This document shows, one piece after another, positions 45,019 to 57,258 of a stretch of 64,000 bases of DNA. A program made the position numbers and the translations under genes. Position 1 is the first letter of the stretch. Each line of letters starts with the position of its first letter. Location: contig JAAOMT010000134.1 in assembly GCA_016748015.1 (NCBI GenBank), forward strand, positions 559,341-623,340, read 5' to 3'. The notes under the pieces are model-generated. The model was not told the origin of the DNA, made no database searches, and worked only from the letters and a program-made list of their open reading frames with translations. The DNA comes from Geosiphon pyriformis. Lineage: Eukaryota > Glomeromycota > Glomeromycetes > Archaeosporales > Geosiphonaceae.

Positions 45019-48000
45019 ATGAACAAAAGTGGATCGATGTCAATTTTTAGGTATTTCACGGTATGTCTTATATCTTTCTTTTAATTATATTTTAACTCAA
45101 ATTACAACATCTGAAGTTGTGGGGCTTGTGCCCGATCACTTCTTCTTCTTTCAGGGACAAACCGGAAAACCCTCAACTAGTGAGTCTTGGAATAACGGCT
45201 CAGAAAAATATTTTGGGCTAGAAAATGTAAGTTAGAGATTGCAACTTGAGAGCTACCAATAGTAATAGAAATTCAGGATAGAGGGAAGACCGCTGCTATC
45301 ACTATGGCTCTATTATCAGTCCTGGCTTTTTAAAAAATATAATCTAAATATTTGATACAGATGCAACTGCCGAAACAATCTAGACAAGCAATTTCTTTTG
45401 GGTCATTTAGAAGTCAAAAAAAAAGTCCTATGATTATTAATTACAATAAAATGCGGCATTTATTCATTTTTGTCAAAATCAATTTTTAACAAATTTTCCT
45501 GTTTGTCTCTCTTAGTTCGGAAATACCTGGTATTTATTAATGTTGAAAATTCTTATTTATATCTGTACCATCATGTCACCTCGTTAATCCGGCTTAATTC
45601 TCAATTTAGCTACTGCAACTCTATATTACAAGCACTTTATTTCTGTAAACCCTTCCGAGAGTGTGTTATTAATTTTCCTAATAGCCCAGCAACAATAGCG
45701 GCAAATTCACCTCTGTCACCAACTGTAACTTCACCTTCACCTTCAATTAATGGGCTTATGTTCAGAAAAGAAAACAATAGTACATTAGACATAAAAGGTG
45801 AAACGTTTTATGGATGCATATAAACTGATTCAGGCTTGCTAATTAATGAAAATTTCTAAATATTTAGTAAATGGAGATAATTCTTTAAACTCCGTCCCAG
45901 GAATGGAAGATACATTGTTTGGTGCTCTGAAGGATCTTTTTTGGAAAATCAGTATTCAAAAAAAGAAAACCGGTGTTGTCGCACCGGGACAATTTGTAAC
46001 AAAATTAAAAGAGAAGAATGGTTTGTAATCTTTTGGATTTCTCATTTCTTTTTTATAAACTAGGCGCTAATTGTGTTTTAAATGAAATACAGAACTTTTT
46101 CGATCAACGATGCATCAAGATGCTCATGAGTTTCTAAATTATATTTTGAATGACATTGCTGAAAACGTGTTAGAACAGAAAAGGAGAATGGAAGAGGCTG
46201 AAATTCAACAGGCTGAATTGAATGAAAAACAAAAGGATTCTTTCAATGGGGCCAATTCACAAGAGAGGGAAAAGAGATCTTCTAGTAACTTTTTTTACTT
46301 GATTTCAAATTTTTATGACTTTTCAAGTTTCTCATACATTTATTCTCCTTAGCTGATAAAAATTCAGTAAAAACCTCTTCCACCTCCACTTCAAATTCCC
46401 CAAAAATGACATGGGTTCATCAACTTTTTCAGGGTTTCTATACCAATGAAACGAAATGTCTCACGTGCGAAACTGTGAGTTTTTGAAAAAACCACATTGT
46501 TTCTTGTTTATGAAAAATCTCGAGAATTTTTCCAAAGATATTTTTAATTAAAATTTATTAATCACAGGTTACAAGTAAAGATGAGCCTTTCTTGGATTTA
46601 TCTATTGATATTGAACAAAATTCTTCTGTTACTTCATGTTTGCGGCAATTTTCAGCGAGTGAGATGTTGTGTCACAATAACAAATTTTTTTGTGATGTAT
46701 GTTGCGGACTACAGGAGGCTGAAAAAAGGTCATTTCATCCTTTTAATTCTTCCCAGTTTAATGTTCTTTCAAAGTTATTAATTCTTGAGGCCATTTCTGC
46801 CAATAATATAATATATAGGATCAGAATAAAGGAGTTGCCGAATGTTCTTGCACTACACCTGAAACGATTCAAATACGATAATTCATTGAAATATAATAAA
46901 TTATCATATCGAGTTGTTTTTCCAACTGAGCTGCGGTTATTTAACACTGTACGAAATATCAGGCAACATAAATTTAAGATTCTTTTACCTTTAATCTCTG
47001 ATCAATATCTAATGATTTTTTATTTTTATCGCATAAAGTGCGATGAGATACAAGATCCTGATCGTTTATACGAACTCTTCGCCATTTGCGTCCATATTGG
47101 AAGGTCGGTTTTGAAATCGGAATAGAGTTTTTTCCAAAATATTATTTCCTATAAATTTAGTAAATTACTTTTTACCAGTGGTCCTTATCATGGACATTAC
47201 GTAACGTTGATCAAAAGCTTGGGGCAGTGGCTATTATTCGATGATGATAACGTTGAGGTATATTTTTATTCCATCTCTTTCTTTCTTTCTTTCTTTCCCC
47301 TGTGTGTTTTTAATTTCGCTTAAAAATTATTCAGCCTGTTGACGAGACAGAAATTCACAAATATTTCGGTGATCTACCTGGAAATGGTTCAGGCTATGTA
47401 CTATTTTATCAGGCAAGTGATATTGATTTGAGCACACTTGGATTAGGAAACACTACATGGGCTCAAAGTGTTGCATCCAGCTCATCCTCAGGTGAGCACG
47501 AGCTATCGACAGAAGCCATTGAGATATCATCACGTGATTATATAACGCCTACAATTGTAAATGGCACGACGGAAAATGAGAGTATTAATTCATCGACTAC
47601 GACGATTGTCACTTCAGAAGAACCACGGACAGAGCGCTTACCCAGCATAAGAGAAAATTCATCATCATTTGCTGAATGGCCAGCAGCATTGTTAAGTCGG
47701 CGGAAAAAAGAGCATAATACTTCAGACAGACGCAAATCACATGGTGATCATGAACTTTCATCAAAGGATAAGGAGAATAAGGATAACAAGGATAACAAGG
47801 ATAGCAAGGACAATGAAAGCAATAATGATAATAGTCTACAGATAGAAAAACCAATATCGGAAAAAGAAAAAACATCATGGTTTGGAAGTGGTCGATCTAA
47901 ATCTTTATCACACAAAGATAAACATAAGGATAAGGATCGCGAAAAGGAAAAGGACAGGGACAAGGACAAGGAAAAGGAAAAAGAAAAAGAAAAGGACAAG

Positions 48001-48219
48001 GAAAAGGAAAAAGAAAAAGAAGAGAAAGAACATAAAAAGTCGGCATCCACACCATTAGAAACGATAATTCCGGAACCCACTGGCCTTAGCAATAGTAAGA
48101 GAGATAAAAAAGCGGAAAAAGAAGCAAAAAAATTAGAAAAGAAAAACAAGAATTTTGAAAAACATCCCAAATTAACTGTTAACACCAATGGGGTTCACGA
48201 AAAAGCAGTTTCAATGTAG
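45019..48219 (+). CDS. creB: Ubiquitin-specific protease of the USP12/USP46 (CreB, Ubp9/13) type
   Basis: Cysteine protease that removes ubiquitin, in family members together with WD40 partners. Twelve exons, phase-consistent: 45019-45060, 45155-45226, 45516-45529, 45610-45797, 45901-46020, 46093-46284, 46353-46474, 46568-46728, 46819-46948, 47039-47103, 47179-47257, 47335-48219; 689 aa. The Cys box FGNTCYCNSILQ spans a 14-nt microexon. Other landmarks: [24 protein letters not shown], the zinc pair CLTCET with [16 protein letters not shown], the His box [13 protein letters not shown] and [10 protein letters not shown]. After [11 protein letters not shown] comes a Ser/Thr-rich stretch and a Lys/Asp/Glu repeat tail (DKDREKEKD type) of about 250 aa not in the human proteins. 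The CTTT run at 47277-47296 lies in the last intron. Confidence 0.93.
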
Positions 48220-49046
48220 CGAGATCCCTGATGATAAAAATAAACTTCCGTTCGCTTTGGTCAATGAGTAGATGGGTGGGTAGATACAATCAAGATTTTC
48301 GGCTCTGTAACAAACAGTTTTAATCTCAGCTACGCTCAGCCGGGGTGCATTTCCTTTACTTTTTAATAATTTTTCCTTTAATTTCCTTTCCGATCTGGTG
48401 GTGCCTTGGACGTCACCATACGCAGTTTTTATAATTTTCTCATTTCTTGCATCCACTGTATGATATTAAATTTTTTTATAGTTCTTTTCTGTCTCATTTC
48501 TCTCAATTACGGTTTACCTTCTCATCAGTTTCCGATAATTTTTATTGTAAATTAGAGAGTTGTATCAGTTTGTTGAACGATTGATTTTAATTAATATTGC
48601 GTATATGCGTGTAATTTGGAGAGCAGAGTCTGGCGGGTAATACATATATTGACAATTTTATTGCTATACTGGCACCCTTAATACATTATACACTTTAGAT
48701 TTGTTTCAAGCTGTATGTTTCATTGATCTTTCAGCCGAAGTCTAGCGACCTTTTTTTTGGGCAGACCAAATATAATTTATAAATTTTGAATGGCAATCGA
48801 TTCAATTCTGAGTAAAAACACTGATTAAAATAATATATTTAGAGGGAAATTAAAATTTGTTCAGGATACCACTACACAAAAGCTAACCAGATAATTTTAT
48901 TTCTCATATCCCCTCTTGCTTCTGAAGATCGTCAGAGTCCTTGTTGAAACCTCCTATTTTTCAGCATACTCCCCTCATTTATATCAACATCAATTGAACA
49001 TCTTTTCAACCGCCAGGTTACTTTGTTCAAGTTAATGAAAATGTTT
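48220..49046. other. Intergenic between convergent genes
   Basis: 827 bp of 3' flanking sequence of the USP gene (plus) and eS7 gene (minus). AT-rich; no exon or RNA gene recognised. Confidence 0.6.
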
Positions 49047-49988
49047 TTATTCTATTTGATGTGCTGGAAACTCGAACACGACATCTTTTCCAGTCAGTTT
49101 CTTGTAGACCGAGGAGAAGGTGTCCAGTTTATATTCAAGGGACGTTGAATCCTTATTATCAAGGAACCTGAAATAAACCAGAGCACGTTTTAGGCGAAAC
49201 CGAATAAATTGATCTTTTTTGAATATCTGAGGATAAAAAGGGTTCTCTTAAACAAAACATACACTTTCACGACCTTTGTCCCATCAGTCTTGACGCGAGT
49301 CCGTTGGCCCACAATCTCTGTTGGAAATACTAAATCCTCCAACAGTTTTTCGTGCACCGATGTGAGGGTACGAGATCGCGGACGTGGTTGCTTAACGCGG
49401 GACTTACGACCAGGCTTCCGCAAGATACGACGATATCCAATGAACACAATGTGTCTGTCCGAGAATTTTTTCTCAAGTTCCCGAGTGAGCCTTTGGTGGT
49501 AATGTTTATTTGGATAAATATTTGATTCATAGTTTAAATTTGAATTTTAAAAAAATTGGTTGATTTGATCCATCGAAATATATCAACTTTCGAAAAGCTT
49601 GTAATAAAAAATTGAAAACTTTGCATCCTTTCCACGATTTAAAAGAAATAAAAATATCTACCTTGGCTGGACCTTATGAAATTGTTTGATCAATGGAACA
49701 GGAACGAAAATAGCGATAGCTTTCTTACCACCACCAAGTTCGATCTAACCCCAAATAACCACACATATGCAAAGTATGTTAATTAAATACAACTGAAACT
49801 GTAGGTAAAACAACCATATATATCACAGGTACCTCTTTAGCATAGGTAAATTGCAGTGGCCTTAAGTCCTTCTTCAAATCGGGCACGTTAGTCTCCAAGT
49901 CGAATAGAGCTTGGGCGATCTGTAGCTCTGTCTCGTCAGCGGGCGGAAACCCGGCTGGTTTCGCTATTTTGTTATTCGAAGTGGCCAT
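49047..49988 (-). CDS. RPS7: 40S ribosomal protein eS7
   Basis: Small-subunit ribosomal protein. Four exons: 49988-49833, 49744-49662, 49490-49263, 49167-49047; 588 nt, 195 aa (human 194). It begins [19 protein letters not shown]. Exon 2 has [19 protein letters not shown]; exon 3 has [20 protein letters not shown] and [20 protein letters not shown]. The end is [19 protein letters not shown] plus IE. Borders are GT-AG. Typical introns near the 5' end, as in other fungal ribosomal genes. Confidence 0.94.
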
Positions 49989-50770
49989 ATTGGTCTATTA
50001 AGGGTTCTAGATGTTTCAAGTTTAAATTGTTAGGACTTGGTTAAAAAATGCATCTTTGAAATATGACTCAATTTTATTTGATTCATCCATGAACCGTTTG
50101 TCGCCCGCTTAATCATAAAAATTTAGCGGGATTGAAAAAGAGCTCCTAAAAGAAGACATAAAGATGTTTACATTGGATCTTTACCAAAAATCTAAAGGCC
50201 TTGTTTGAAAAAGAGCAAGAGCGAAAGAACAGAAAAACTCGTAGATTTGATCAACGATGCGAAAAAAATTTGGAAATCTTGGAGCCAACCAGTGGCCAGA
50301 AAATATGGCACAAGAATTAGCACGTGCCATATTAATTATGGGCTTGACTTGATTTTAAATATTATGAGCAGTTTCAACTTTCATTTATCATCTTTCAAAT
50401 ATTTTATATTCTTGCGAATCTAGCCAAGCTGTGATTCGGATTATTATTCTAGTAAATTTGTAATTTTCTTTTGATGGGACTGAGGAAAGAAACGCATATA
50501 AACCTCCAATAGAGTCTTTACTTTAAAATAGGAATAAATAAAACGACCTTAAAACAATGCGGAGAAAATGGTGATAAATAAAGCAGCAAACATTTCGTTT
50601 TAAGTGACATCTAGTTCAATACTTTGCCCGACAAAAATGTCAGTACGTGATCTTATGACTATATTATCCTGAAAGACTTTCTTGGTAATTTCCAAAATCA
50701 ATCATGATAAATAGATGGCATGCTGTAAAAGCAATAAGGGAGAATAAACAAGGGATCGGATCGGATCAGA
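49989..50770. other. Intergenic between eS7 (start) and ubiquilin (end)
   Basis: Contains the eS7 promoter. Around 50190-50420 several short overlapping frames look weakly coding (for example NQWPENMAQELARAILIMGL in one, FEKEQERKNRK in another), but none has a convincing start, splice set or family. I leave it without a gene call. Confidence 0.45.
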
Positions 50771-52097
50771 TCAGATATTACCATTCAACAAGTGTTCAAC
50801 AGCAGCCGGGACATTTCCACCAGAAAGTAATAGTGCTCGAATGTTTTGTTGAGCATCCCAAAATCCCATTTCATTCAGTTGTTGAAGTTGCAATTGAAAA
50901 CGCTCTTCTGGGGGTTGTGTTGGGGGAGCAGGAGTTTGTGGAACAGCACCAGGATATCCACCAGTCATTCCCCAAAGCAATTGATCTAGTAAAGGATTTG
51001 AACCAGCGGGAGGTGTTGGGGTGTTGGTTCCCGCAGTAGCAGCATTTGGATTAAGAAGACCAAGGAATGGATTAATAGGAGGAATGGCCCCAGTTCCTGT
51101 TGTGGTAGGTGTAGTGGTGGTGGTGGAATTGGGTGTACTAGTTGTTGTTGTTGTTGTTGTTTGAATAGGATTTGTTGTTGGGGCAGATGATTCATTAATT
51201 CCAGTGTTGTTTGCTGTCGGTGTTGTTGTAGGATTTATTCCACCTCCACCAAGAGGCCCAAAACCGGTGGAACCTAACGCCGGCCATGAGGCTGACAGGT
51301 TTTGCATTTGTCTGATATTCTCAGGATTGGTTAGCATAGCCACAAATTCCGGATTCTGCATATATTGCCTTATTTGAGGCGCCATAGCAGACAATTGTGG
51401 GTTAAGGGCAATCATACTTTCCAGAAATTGTGGATCACGTAACATTTGATTCATAGATTGCAACATTAATGGGTTCTGAAGAAAAGCCTCCATTGGATTT
51501 TGCCCACCTGCAGCCCCACCTGTACCTCCTCCGTATGTAGTCGCACCATAAAAACCACCGGCAGCAGGAATACCTAACCCTGGCAATCCGCCGAATGTAG
51601 CTCCGGGAGCAAATGGGTTAACTGGGGGCGGTTGAGCAGTCGTTTGACCAGTTAATGGGGTAGTTGAAGAGCGCGTTTGTGCACCTCCTGTCGCCTGGGC
51701 AGAATTGGCTTTAATATTCGCCAGAGATTTTTAATATTCGTTAATGGTTTATTGCCAATCAAAAATATTTTAACCGAAGGAAGAAACATGATCAGCAGGA
51801 ATTTAAGAAAGCAATATAATGAAACTTGTATTTTTTTACTCTCTCTCCAATGTACCCACCACCAGGCGAGGCACCTTTGACCATATGTACAGTATGTCCT
51901 TCGGATATTTTATAAGTTTCCAAAGTATCATTATCTTTCAAAACTCGGCCAGAATAAATTAGCCTTTGTCGTTCTACAGGCGTATTGCTCTTTTCCGCGA
52001 TCGCTTGTTTAAACTCCAACACCGTTTTGGTGCTATCGATTGAAACCGTATATTTGGTATCATTGGAACATTTAACGGTGAGCTTGATTTCTGGCAT
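50771..52097 (-). CDS. DSK2: Ubiquilin / Dsk2: UBL-UBA proteasome shuttle factor
   Basis: Carries ubiquitinated proteins to the proteasome. Exon 1 (52097 to about 51860) encodes the N-terminal ubiquitin-like domain: MPEIKLTVKCSNDTKYTV, IAEKSNTPVERQRLIYSGRV and GHTVHMVKGASP. A short intron leads to exon 2 (from about 51705 or 51691; two acceptors, AAAG and CCCAG, both fit) with the STI1-like region NPLMLQSMNQMLRDPQFLE and IRQYMQNPEFVAMLTNPENI, a Gly/Thr/Pro-rich stretch, a second NPLLDQLLWGM unit and the C-terminal UBA domain (QLQQLNEMGFWDAQQNIRAL). Stop TGA at 50771. Domain order UBL-STI1-UBA is complete. The neighbour USP and alpha-1 genes share the pathway but I infer no operon-like link. 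Confidence 0.93.
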
Positions 52098-52442
52098 TAT
52101 CTTAAAAAAAAATTGAAAAACCAAAAAGCGGAATGGCTCTGCCTTCAGTTTTATAAACTTCTGTTCAAATTTGGTACAAACGTCAATTTTTGATGACGCA
52201 TGATTCTCATGAGAGAAATCCTAGAGAAACATCTGGTAAATTCCAGTTAGCAAAATTGATCACTATACTGATCGCCTAAAATATTAAACTAGTGTTTGAT
52301 CTTAAAATATAGTAGAATTTAATTTCCAAAATACATATAGAAGAAATTTGAAAGCCCTAAACTAGCAAAAAATCACGACATTCAGAAAGAAAGCAACCCA
52401 AAATTGCCTTTAATTTGTTGCCTTAAAATTCGTAGAGCACAT

Positions 52443-53366
52443 TCAGAGTTTGCTAGCAAGCCATTCCTTCCATTGATCAAAGGTCCAGCTGGAACTGATA
52501 CTGTTATCAATAAGACCATCCCATAAAACCGTAGGGGAAACGTGGATACCTTGTTGACGGCCCAACTTGATTTGTAGCTTCAAATCATTGGTAACCTTGT
52601 TGCCAGCATTACGTGCGTTAGAATGATCATCTGTTGGGGTAATGTGTAATCGGTCAAGGAAATCTCTTGAAGGAATTCCAACGGACTCGGCAAGTTTTGC
52701 CAATCTTTCATTAATTTGTGAACGCGTGAGATTCTGAACTGATTCGTCATAGTAGCTGCCATAGCGTAGAATCAAAACCGCGGGTTATAATGAAAGTATA
52801 ATTAATTTAACAGCAATTTCCTTTGAATTATTCAAAGACATACTCTTTTTGAGCAGCAAACAACTGGTCGGAGAATTCGAAAAATTTCGATTTATCAACA
52901 TTCTCAACCGCCAATGCAGCCTAATTTAAGGAAAATTGTTGGTCATTTCAAAATTCCCGTAACTTAAATCTAGGAACTCTTGAAAAGTTCGAATTTACCT
53001 CGTGAACAATTGTAGATGATGGATGCCATGCCTGAACTTGTTGTCTGAAAATGAATTGAATTTGATTCGGATATTGCTCTTGGACATAGGGAAGAACTTC
53101 CTATTAAGGACAATAGACACCAAAAATGTAAACCAGAAATAATATCCAATTTTCAGAGTTTGTTTTATGGTTGGCTCATATTACATTGCGAAGTCTTTGG
53201 TATAGCTTCGCCGAGAAGGGGCACTAAACCGAATTAGAAGGGGGAATTTACTTGATAAAATGAGGTAATTTGAGAAATTTGCCAACTCGTTTCTAGGTTT
53301 ACAAACCACATAGTCTAGGTACGCTTCCAAATAATGCACAGCCAGAGATGAACCATAGCGGTGACC
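52443..53366 (-). CDS. DsbA-like thioredoxin-fold protein (5' end unresolved)
   Basis: Fungal thioredoxin-fold protein of the DSBA type; function unknown to me. Exons read in order: GHRYGSSLAVHYLEAYLDYV, then CPFSAKLYQRLRNV (the CxxC position shows C-P-F-S, one cysteine), LPYVQEQYPNQIQFIFR, QQVQAWHPSSTIVHE, AALAVENVDKSKFFEFSDQL, and the last exon YYDESVQNLTRSQINERLA through QGIHVSPTVLWDGLIDNSIS to LASKL. The cis-Pro loop VSPT is the thioredoxin-fold signature. A CxxS redox site suggests isomerase or binding activity rather than a dithiol oxidase. The first exon is upstream of an acceptor ending CATAG at about 53366; I could not find its ATG with confidence. Confidence 0.7.
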
Positions 53367-53868
53367 TATGAAGCGTCAAAAAAAGACTCGTTATATCATA
53401 CAAGGTGATAAATTATTAAAAAGTCTTCATTGGGAAAGCCTTGCAGTTTGAACAAGGCTACAGAGTTTCGTCCTTCACTATTACAACCCAACAGGTAGTT
53501 TGTAGTCTCCAAAAATTGATATTAAAGGCCCGTAGAGCAATGCTGAGAAAATTGAGCAAGAAACATAGGGGTTCTTTACCAGAGTATAAAGGTGAAAGTG
53601 CCATTGCTCAAATTTACGGATCTTACCCGATCTTTCTCGCCAATTATTTTTTAAAATCATCTAAGAAAAAGAGATCCGCATTGATAATTGGTTGACTATG
53701 AAAGTATAAATTATATTTCATTGGGTTTGTCCAACATAACATATTTGAAACTAAGACTCAGTATGAACCATTTTCCAGCGTTCCTGTATAGAATTATTGA
53801 GTTAAAATCATGGTTAGATTGCATACATAAATAATTCAGATTTTAAAGGCATGATGATATGCTCATAT
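53367..53868. other. Unassigned stretch between two minus-strand genes
   Basis: Should contain the first exon or promoter of the DsbA-like gene. A plus-strand frame at 53441-53695 (ARRAMLRKLSKKHRGSLPEY) and a minus-strand frame starting MALSPLYSGKEP are both open, but neither has a family or splice support. Confidence 0.4.
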
Positions 53869-55170
53869 TCATGTCGAAAATAATACGAAAATATCTGTAA
53901 AATGTTCAATTTCTTTGGTATAGCCTGAGATGATATCTGATATTTTTAGACCACCAACTCTTTGCAATCCAGGACTGAGAGAGACAAATTCGAGTTGGAA
54001 ATCAATAATTCCATCGGGTGCTAATTCCCCTAATGGCTTGGTGGAGGGGCCACTTAATAGCACAGAACCCATTTTACTTTTTACGGCCGTTACCACCACT
54101 TTCAATACACAGGTTGTGCGATTTCTGATACGACATCCAAGGGTGAACGGTTTTTCTAACACGATCAAGGGAGGTATTTTCGTGACAGACAACTCAATTT
54201 CTTCCAAAATTGGCGGTTTTCGTGTTAATTGACTTGTCTGTAATCTTCCGGTTTCACCTGAATTTGAACGCCATACAATGTCCAGCTTTCCAAGTGCATT
54301 TGTGGTTCTTGCTAAACGATCTTCTATCCCTGGTTTCGGAATTAACATATATAAATATTGTCTTACATCTTGGGGATTTAAATAATTTTGAATTCCAAAG
54401 ACACTCTCAAACTCTTCCTCCTGTGTTTCTGGTATTTCCTGGGCGTTTTCCGAGTTAAGCAGTATCTCTTTTTCCATAATACCATCACTCTTTATCCCTG
54501 AACTATCGCTGACTTTTGACCTAACTTCGACACCATATTCATCAACCACAAAATTAAGGTCTTTAAAACCAAATATTTCACCTGATTCAAATTTCATTCG
54601 TTCCAAGTACATTTCTCTATCGGCTACATTTTGAACTTGAACCTCCAAAAAAACTTTCCCATCAGCCATATTATTTACTTTTGTCTTGACAGCCAATGGG
54701 TTCATCACTTGAAACCTATATAGTTTTCGAATATTTCTTTTCTCTCCATCATTGTTAAAATAAATAGCTGAACACAGAAGGACATGTACACCCAGTTCTT
54801 TAATTTCGTGCTGCAAGTGATGTTCTGTTGTTTTACTCGGCTCAAGCTTAATCAACGGTTCACTAATTGTATCTAATAGAGGGAAGCGTTGAGTGTTGGT
54901 CTGTATCTCAGCTTTTATTCCAATTTCGCGAGCTGTTTGAACTGACTCGTTTGAAATTTTAACTAAACTACTAAAAGTTTCACCAAGGTACACATTTCCG
55001 AAAGAGATTGGTGTATTTGATGATTCATTAGCCGCTAATTCTGCTTGGACTGCTTCTGCAGTTGCAATAATATTTGTTTCAATGCTTGAATTTTTTATAC
55101 CAGTAATTAAAAGGTTTGGGAGTCTAATAACTTTCAGGGATAAAAGTTGCTTCTCTCGTGTTTGCTCCAT
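53869..55170 (-). CDS. TRAPPC13: TRAPP complex subunit 13
   Basis: Subunit of the TRAPP tethering complex acting in Golgi and secretory traffic. A single exon of 433 aa, intronless unlike its neighbours. Landmarks shared with human TRAPPC13 (417 aa): LLSLKVIRLPNLL, SFGNVYLGETFSSLVKISNE, IKAEIQTNTQRFPL, LGVHVLLCSAIYF, RKLYRFQVMNPLAVKTK, LNPQDVRQYLYMLIPKP, LGKLDIVWRSNSGETGRLQT and LQRVGGLKISD. Start at ATG 55170 gives the expected N-terminus. It is divergent from the ankyrin gene, sharing a 131-bp intergenic promoter region. Confidence 0.93.
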   Translation of the reverse strand: MEQTREKQLLSLKVIRLPNLLITGIKNSSIETNIIATAEAVQAELAANESSNTPISFGNVYLGETFSSLVKISNESVQTAREIGIKAEIQTNTQRFPLLDTISEPLIKLEPSKTTEHHLQHEIKELGVHVLLCSAIYFNNDGEKRNIRKLYRFQVMNPLAVKTKVNNMADGKVFLEVQVQNVADREMYLERMKFESGEIFGFKDLNFVVDEYGVEVRSKVSDSSGIKSDGIMEKEILLNSENAQEIPETQEEEFESVFGIQNYLNPQDVRQYLYMLIPKPGIEDRLARTTNALGKLDIVWRSNSGETGRLQTSQLTRKPPILEEIELSVTKIPPLIVLEKPFTLGCRIRNRTTCVLKVVVTAVKSKMGSVLLSGPSTKPLGELAPDGIIDFQLEFVSLSPGLQRVGGLKISDIISGYTKEIEHFTDIFVLFST

Positions 55171-55301
55171 AATATGCTTTTTTAACGAGGTGATTGAAAA
55201 AAGTAAATTAAGAAAATTTAGGTGCAGAATGTAGATCTCCGATCATGTGAAAGCTGGTTAAATAAAGTTTTTTGGTGCTTTTCACCTCGATCTCGTAAAC
55301 T

Positions 55302-56688
55302 ATGTCTGACAACGAGGGTGCCTCAAATAGTAAGTTCACCATTGAAAATTTAGTCATAGCGCAAAGAATATCGCGACCCACGTTTATGAACAGCAATTAT
55401 TGAGATACAAAAATTAGCAAAGTTGTTTCTATTTCTCGGTTTCCTTATTGATAAAGGCACCTCCTTGCAACTTGCTTAACTGGCCCGTTTCTTAGTGAGC
55501 AAGAAATAAAGAGGTCTCACTGTACACTCAAACCTCTCCTTATTTTGTATCAAAGACGAACTTCTCTTGGTGGCCGCGAAACAAGATTCTGAAGACATAC
55601 TAGAAGATATTTTCTCGCAACCAGACACTTATAACATTAACCACGTGGATAGTATAGGCAATGCTGCGTTGCATTACGCGTAAGTTACTATTTAGTTGTT
55701 TATTATTTTTCCGGTTTTGCATATATAATTGATCTATCAAAATACCGAAACCTTGTGCCGTCATCGATCATGATCGACTTTTATGGAAATTGGTCATGAA
55801 TTCTATTATCTCGATTGAATAAAGGGCTCAATTCGGTTCATTAACAGCCATTCAGCTGCTTCTACAACAGCCCAACATTAAGCTTGACTTACAGAATCGT
55901 CTTGAACGGGATACTCCTTTACATAAGGCAGTTCAGTACTTGGACGATCCTTCAGTCGCTTTGGAGATAGGTAAATATTTGTTTTTTTAAAGCAAATTGG
56001 GAAATTCTTTCTAAATCTTTAAATTGTGAAAGTACCAGTTTTTGTAACGATCAAAAGTTAAAATCCTGGGCCCTTTTCAAGTTTCCACAAGAGATAGTTT
56101 TGACGCTCACAGATGTTCTTAAAAGAAGAATGAGACTTGCAATAAAAGTATACCTGGGCACTCTTTGAAATTCGTGCTCTTCCTATACACATTGGGTTCA
56201 TAGTGTTATCTTTCTCATGTACTTCTCGTTTGTCAATTGTATTTCCAAATGGCAAGAAAAGATGAATAAAACCATTTTCATTTCATAAATTAATGACATC
56301 TTTTATTTATTTACACGGCAGTAAAGTTATTGATCGATGCGGGGGCTGACCCAACGTAGGTGTCTGAAATACTTTTTCTTTGTTTCTTGCATCCCTTACC
56401 CAAAATATTAGTGAAAAACTTTTCCTCCGCTAAATAGAATACAAAATAAAAATCGACAAAGGCCAGAGAATTTAGTTCATCCGGGCAACCAGGAACTGAA
56501 AAAATTGCTACAACAGGCCTCGATGGCACTTCAAGTGGTAAATGGATCGATCTCCCTATTAATTGCTTATTAGACCTTTCTTTCAATCTTTTTAGTTTAA
56601 TCCTGATTCACATAAACTATAGGATGCCGGTGATATTGCAGTAGACGACTCTGAGGAGGATGGCGGCACAGCTAGTGATTCGGATTAA
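55302..56688 (+). CDS. YAR1: Ankyrin-repeat protein, Yar1-like (Rps3 chaperone candidate)
   Basis: Yeast Yar1 is a nuclear chaperone for ribosomal protein Rps3. Six exons: 55302-55329, 55556-55679, 55825-55970, 56322-56355, 56438-56537, 56623-56688; 165 aa (yeast Yar1 200). It starts MSDNEGASNNELLLVAAKQD. Ankyrin repeats: VDSIGNAALHYAAQFGSLTA, NRLERDTPLHKAVQYLDD and VKLLIDAGADPTIQNKNRQR. The acidic tail VDDSEEDGGTASDSD is also a Yar1 feature. The orthology is inferred from layout and tail; general ankyrin proteins are an alternative. Confidence 0.8.
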
Positions 56689-57222
56689 GGACATTGAGGA
56701 TGATGACGATGATTGTACGTTATTAAAAATTAGGTGGGTTTGGAATCTGATTATTCGCTGCACATAGACTCTTATTTTGAATAGTTTATTCGAAATTTTT
56801 GATTTAATTTCTGATAAACCTCTTTGAAAGAATTTCAATCCTGGGGATTAACACATAATTCCAATCTGGCGATCATTTTCCTACAATAGGCATATTTGCA
56901 CTTTATTTTTTTAAAGCAAACTTGATAAGAAGTTTACAATCTTTTCAATTACACAATATTGAGATGAAACATTGACATTGAAAATTTAGGATCAAGTTTT
57001 ATTAATACTTTGAGATCAAATGAATATGATTTTACCCAATACAATAATTTTTATTTGTACATTGTTGTGTAATTTTATCAAAACAAAGCTTGCAAAGTTA
57101 TTAAAAATATTTTCTAATAAAATTGATAATTAAAATGTTGAAAAAAATAAAAAAGTTCATAATATATTAATTTGAATTTTAAGTTTAATATATAATTTAG
57201 AAAAAAACTATTTATTTAAAAA

Positions 57223-57258
<36 letters not shown>

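Noticed and set aside
47748-48188. Minus-strand Ser/Leu/Phe-rich open frame opposite the USP tail
   Set aside because: It is the reverse reading of the KD/KE codon repeats; no start context, no family.
50205-50423. Small plus-strand frame MKKSKSERTEKLVDL
   Set aside because: Three frames compete here, none with splice or family support.
53441-53695. Plus-strand frame with RKLSKKHRGSLPEYKG
   Set aside because: No start or neighbour exon consistent with it; overlaps the expected 5' end of the DsbA-like gene.
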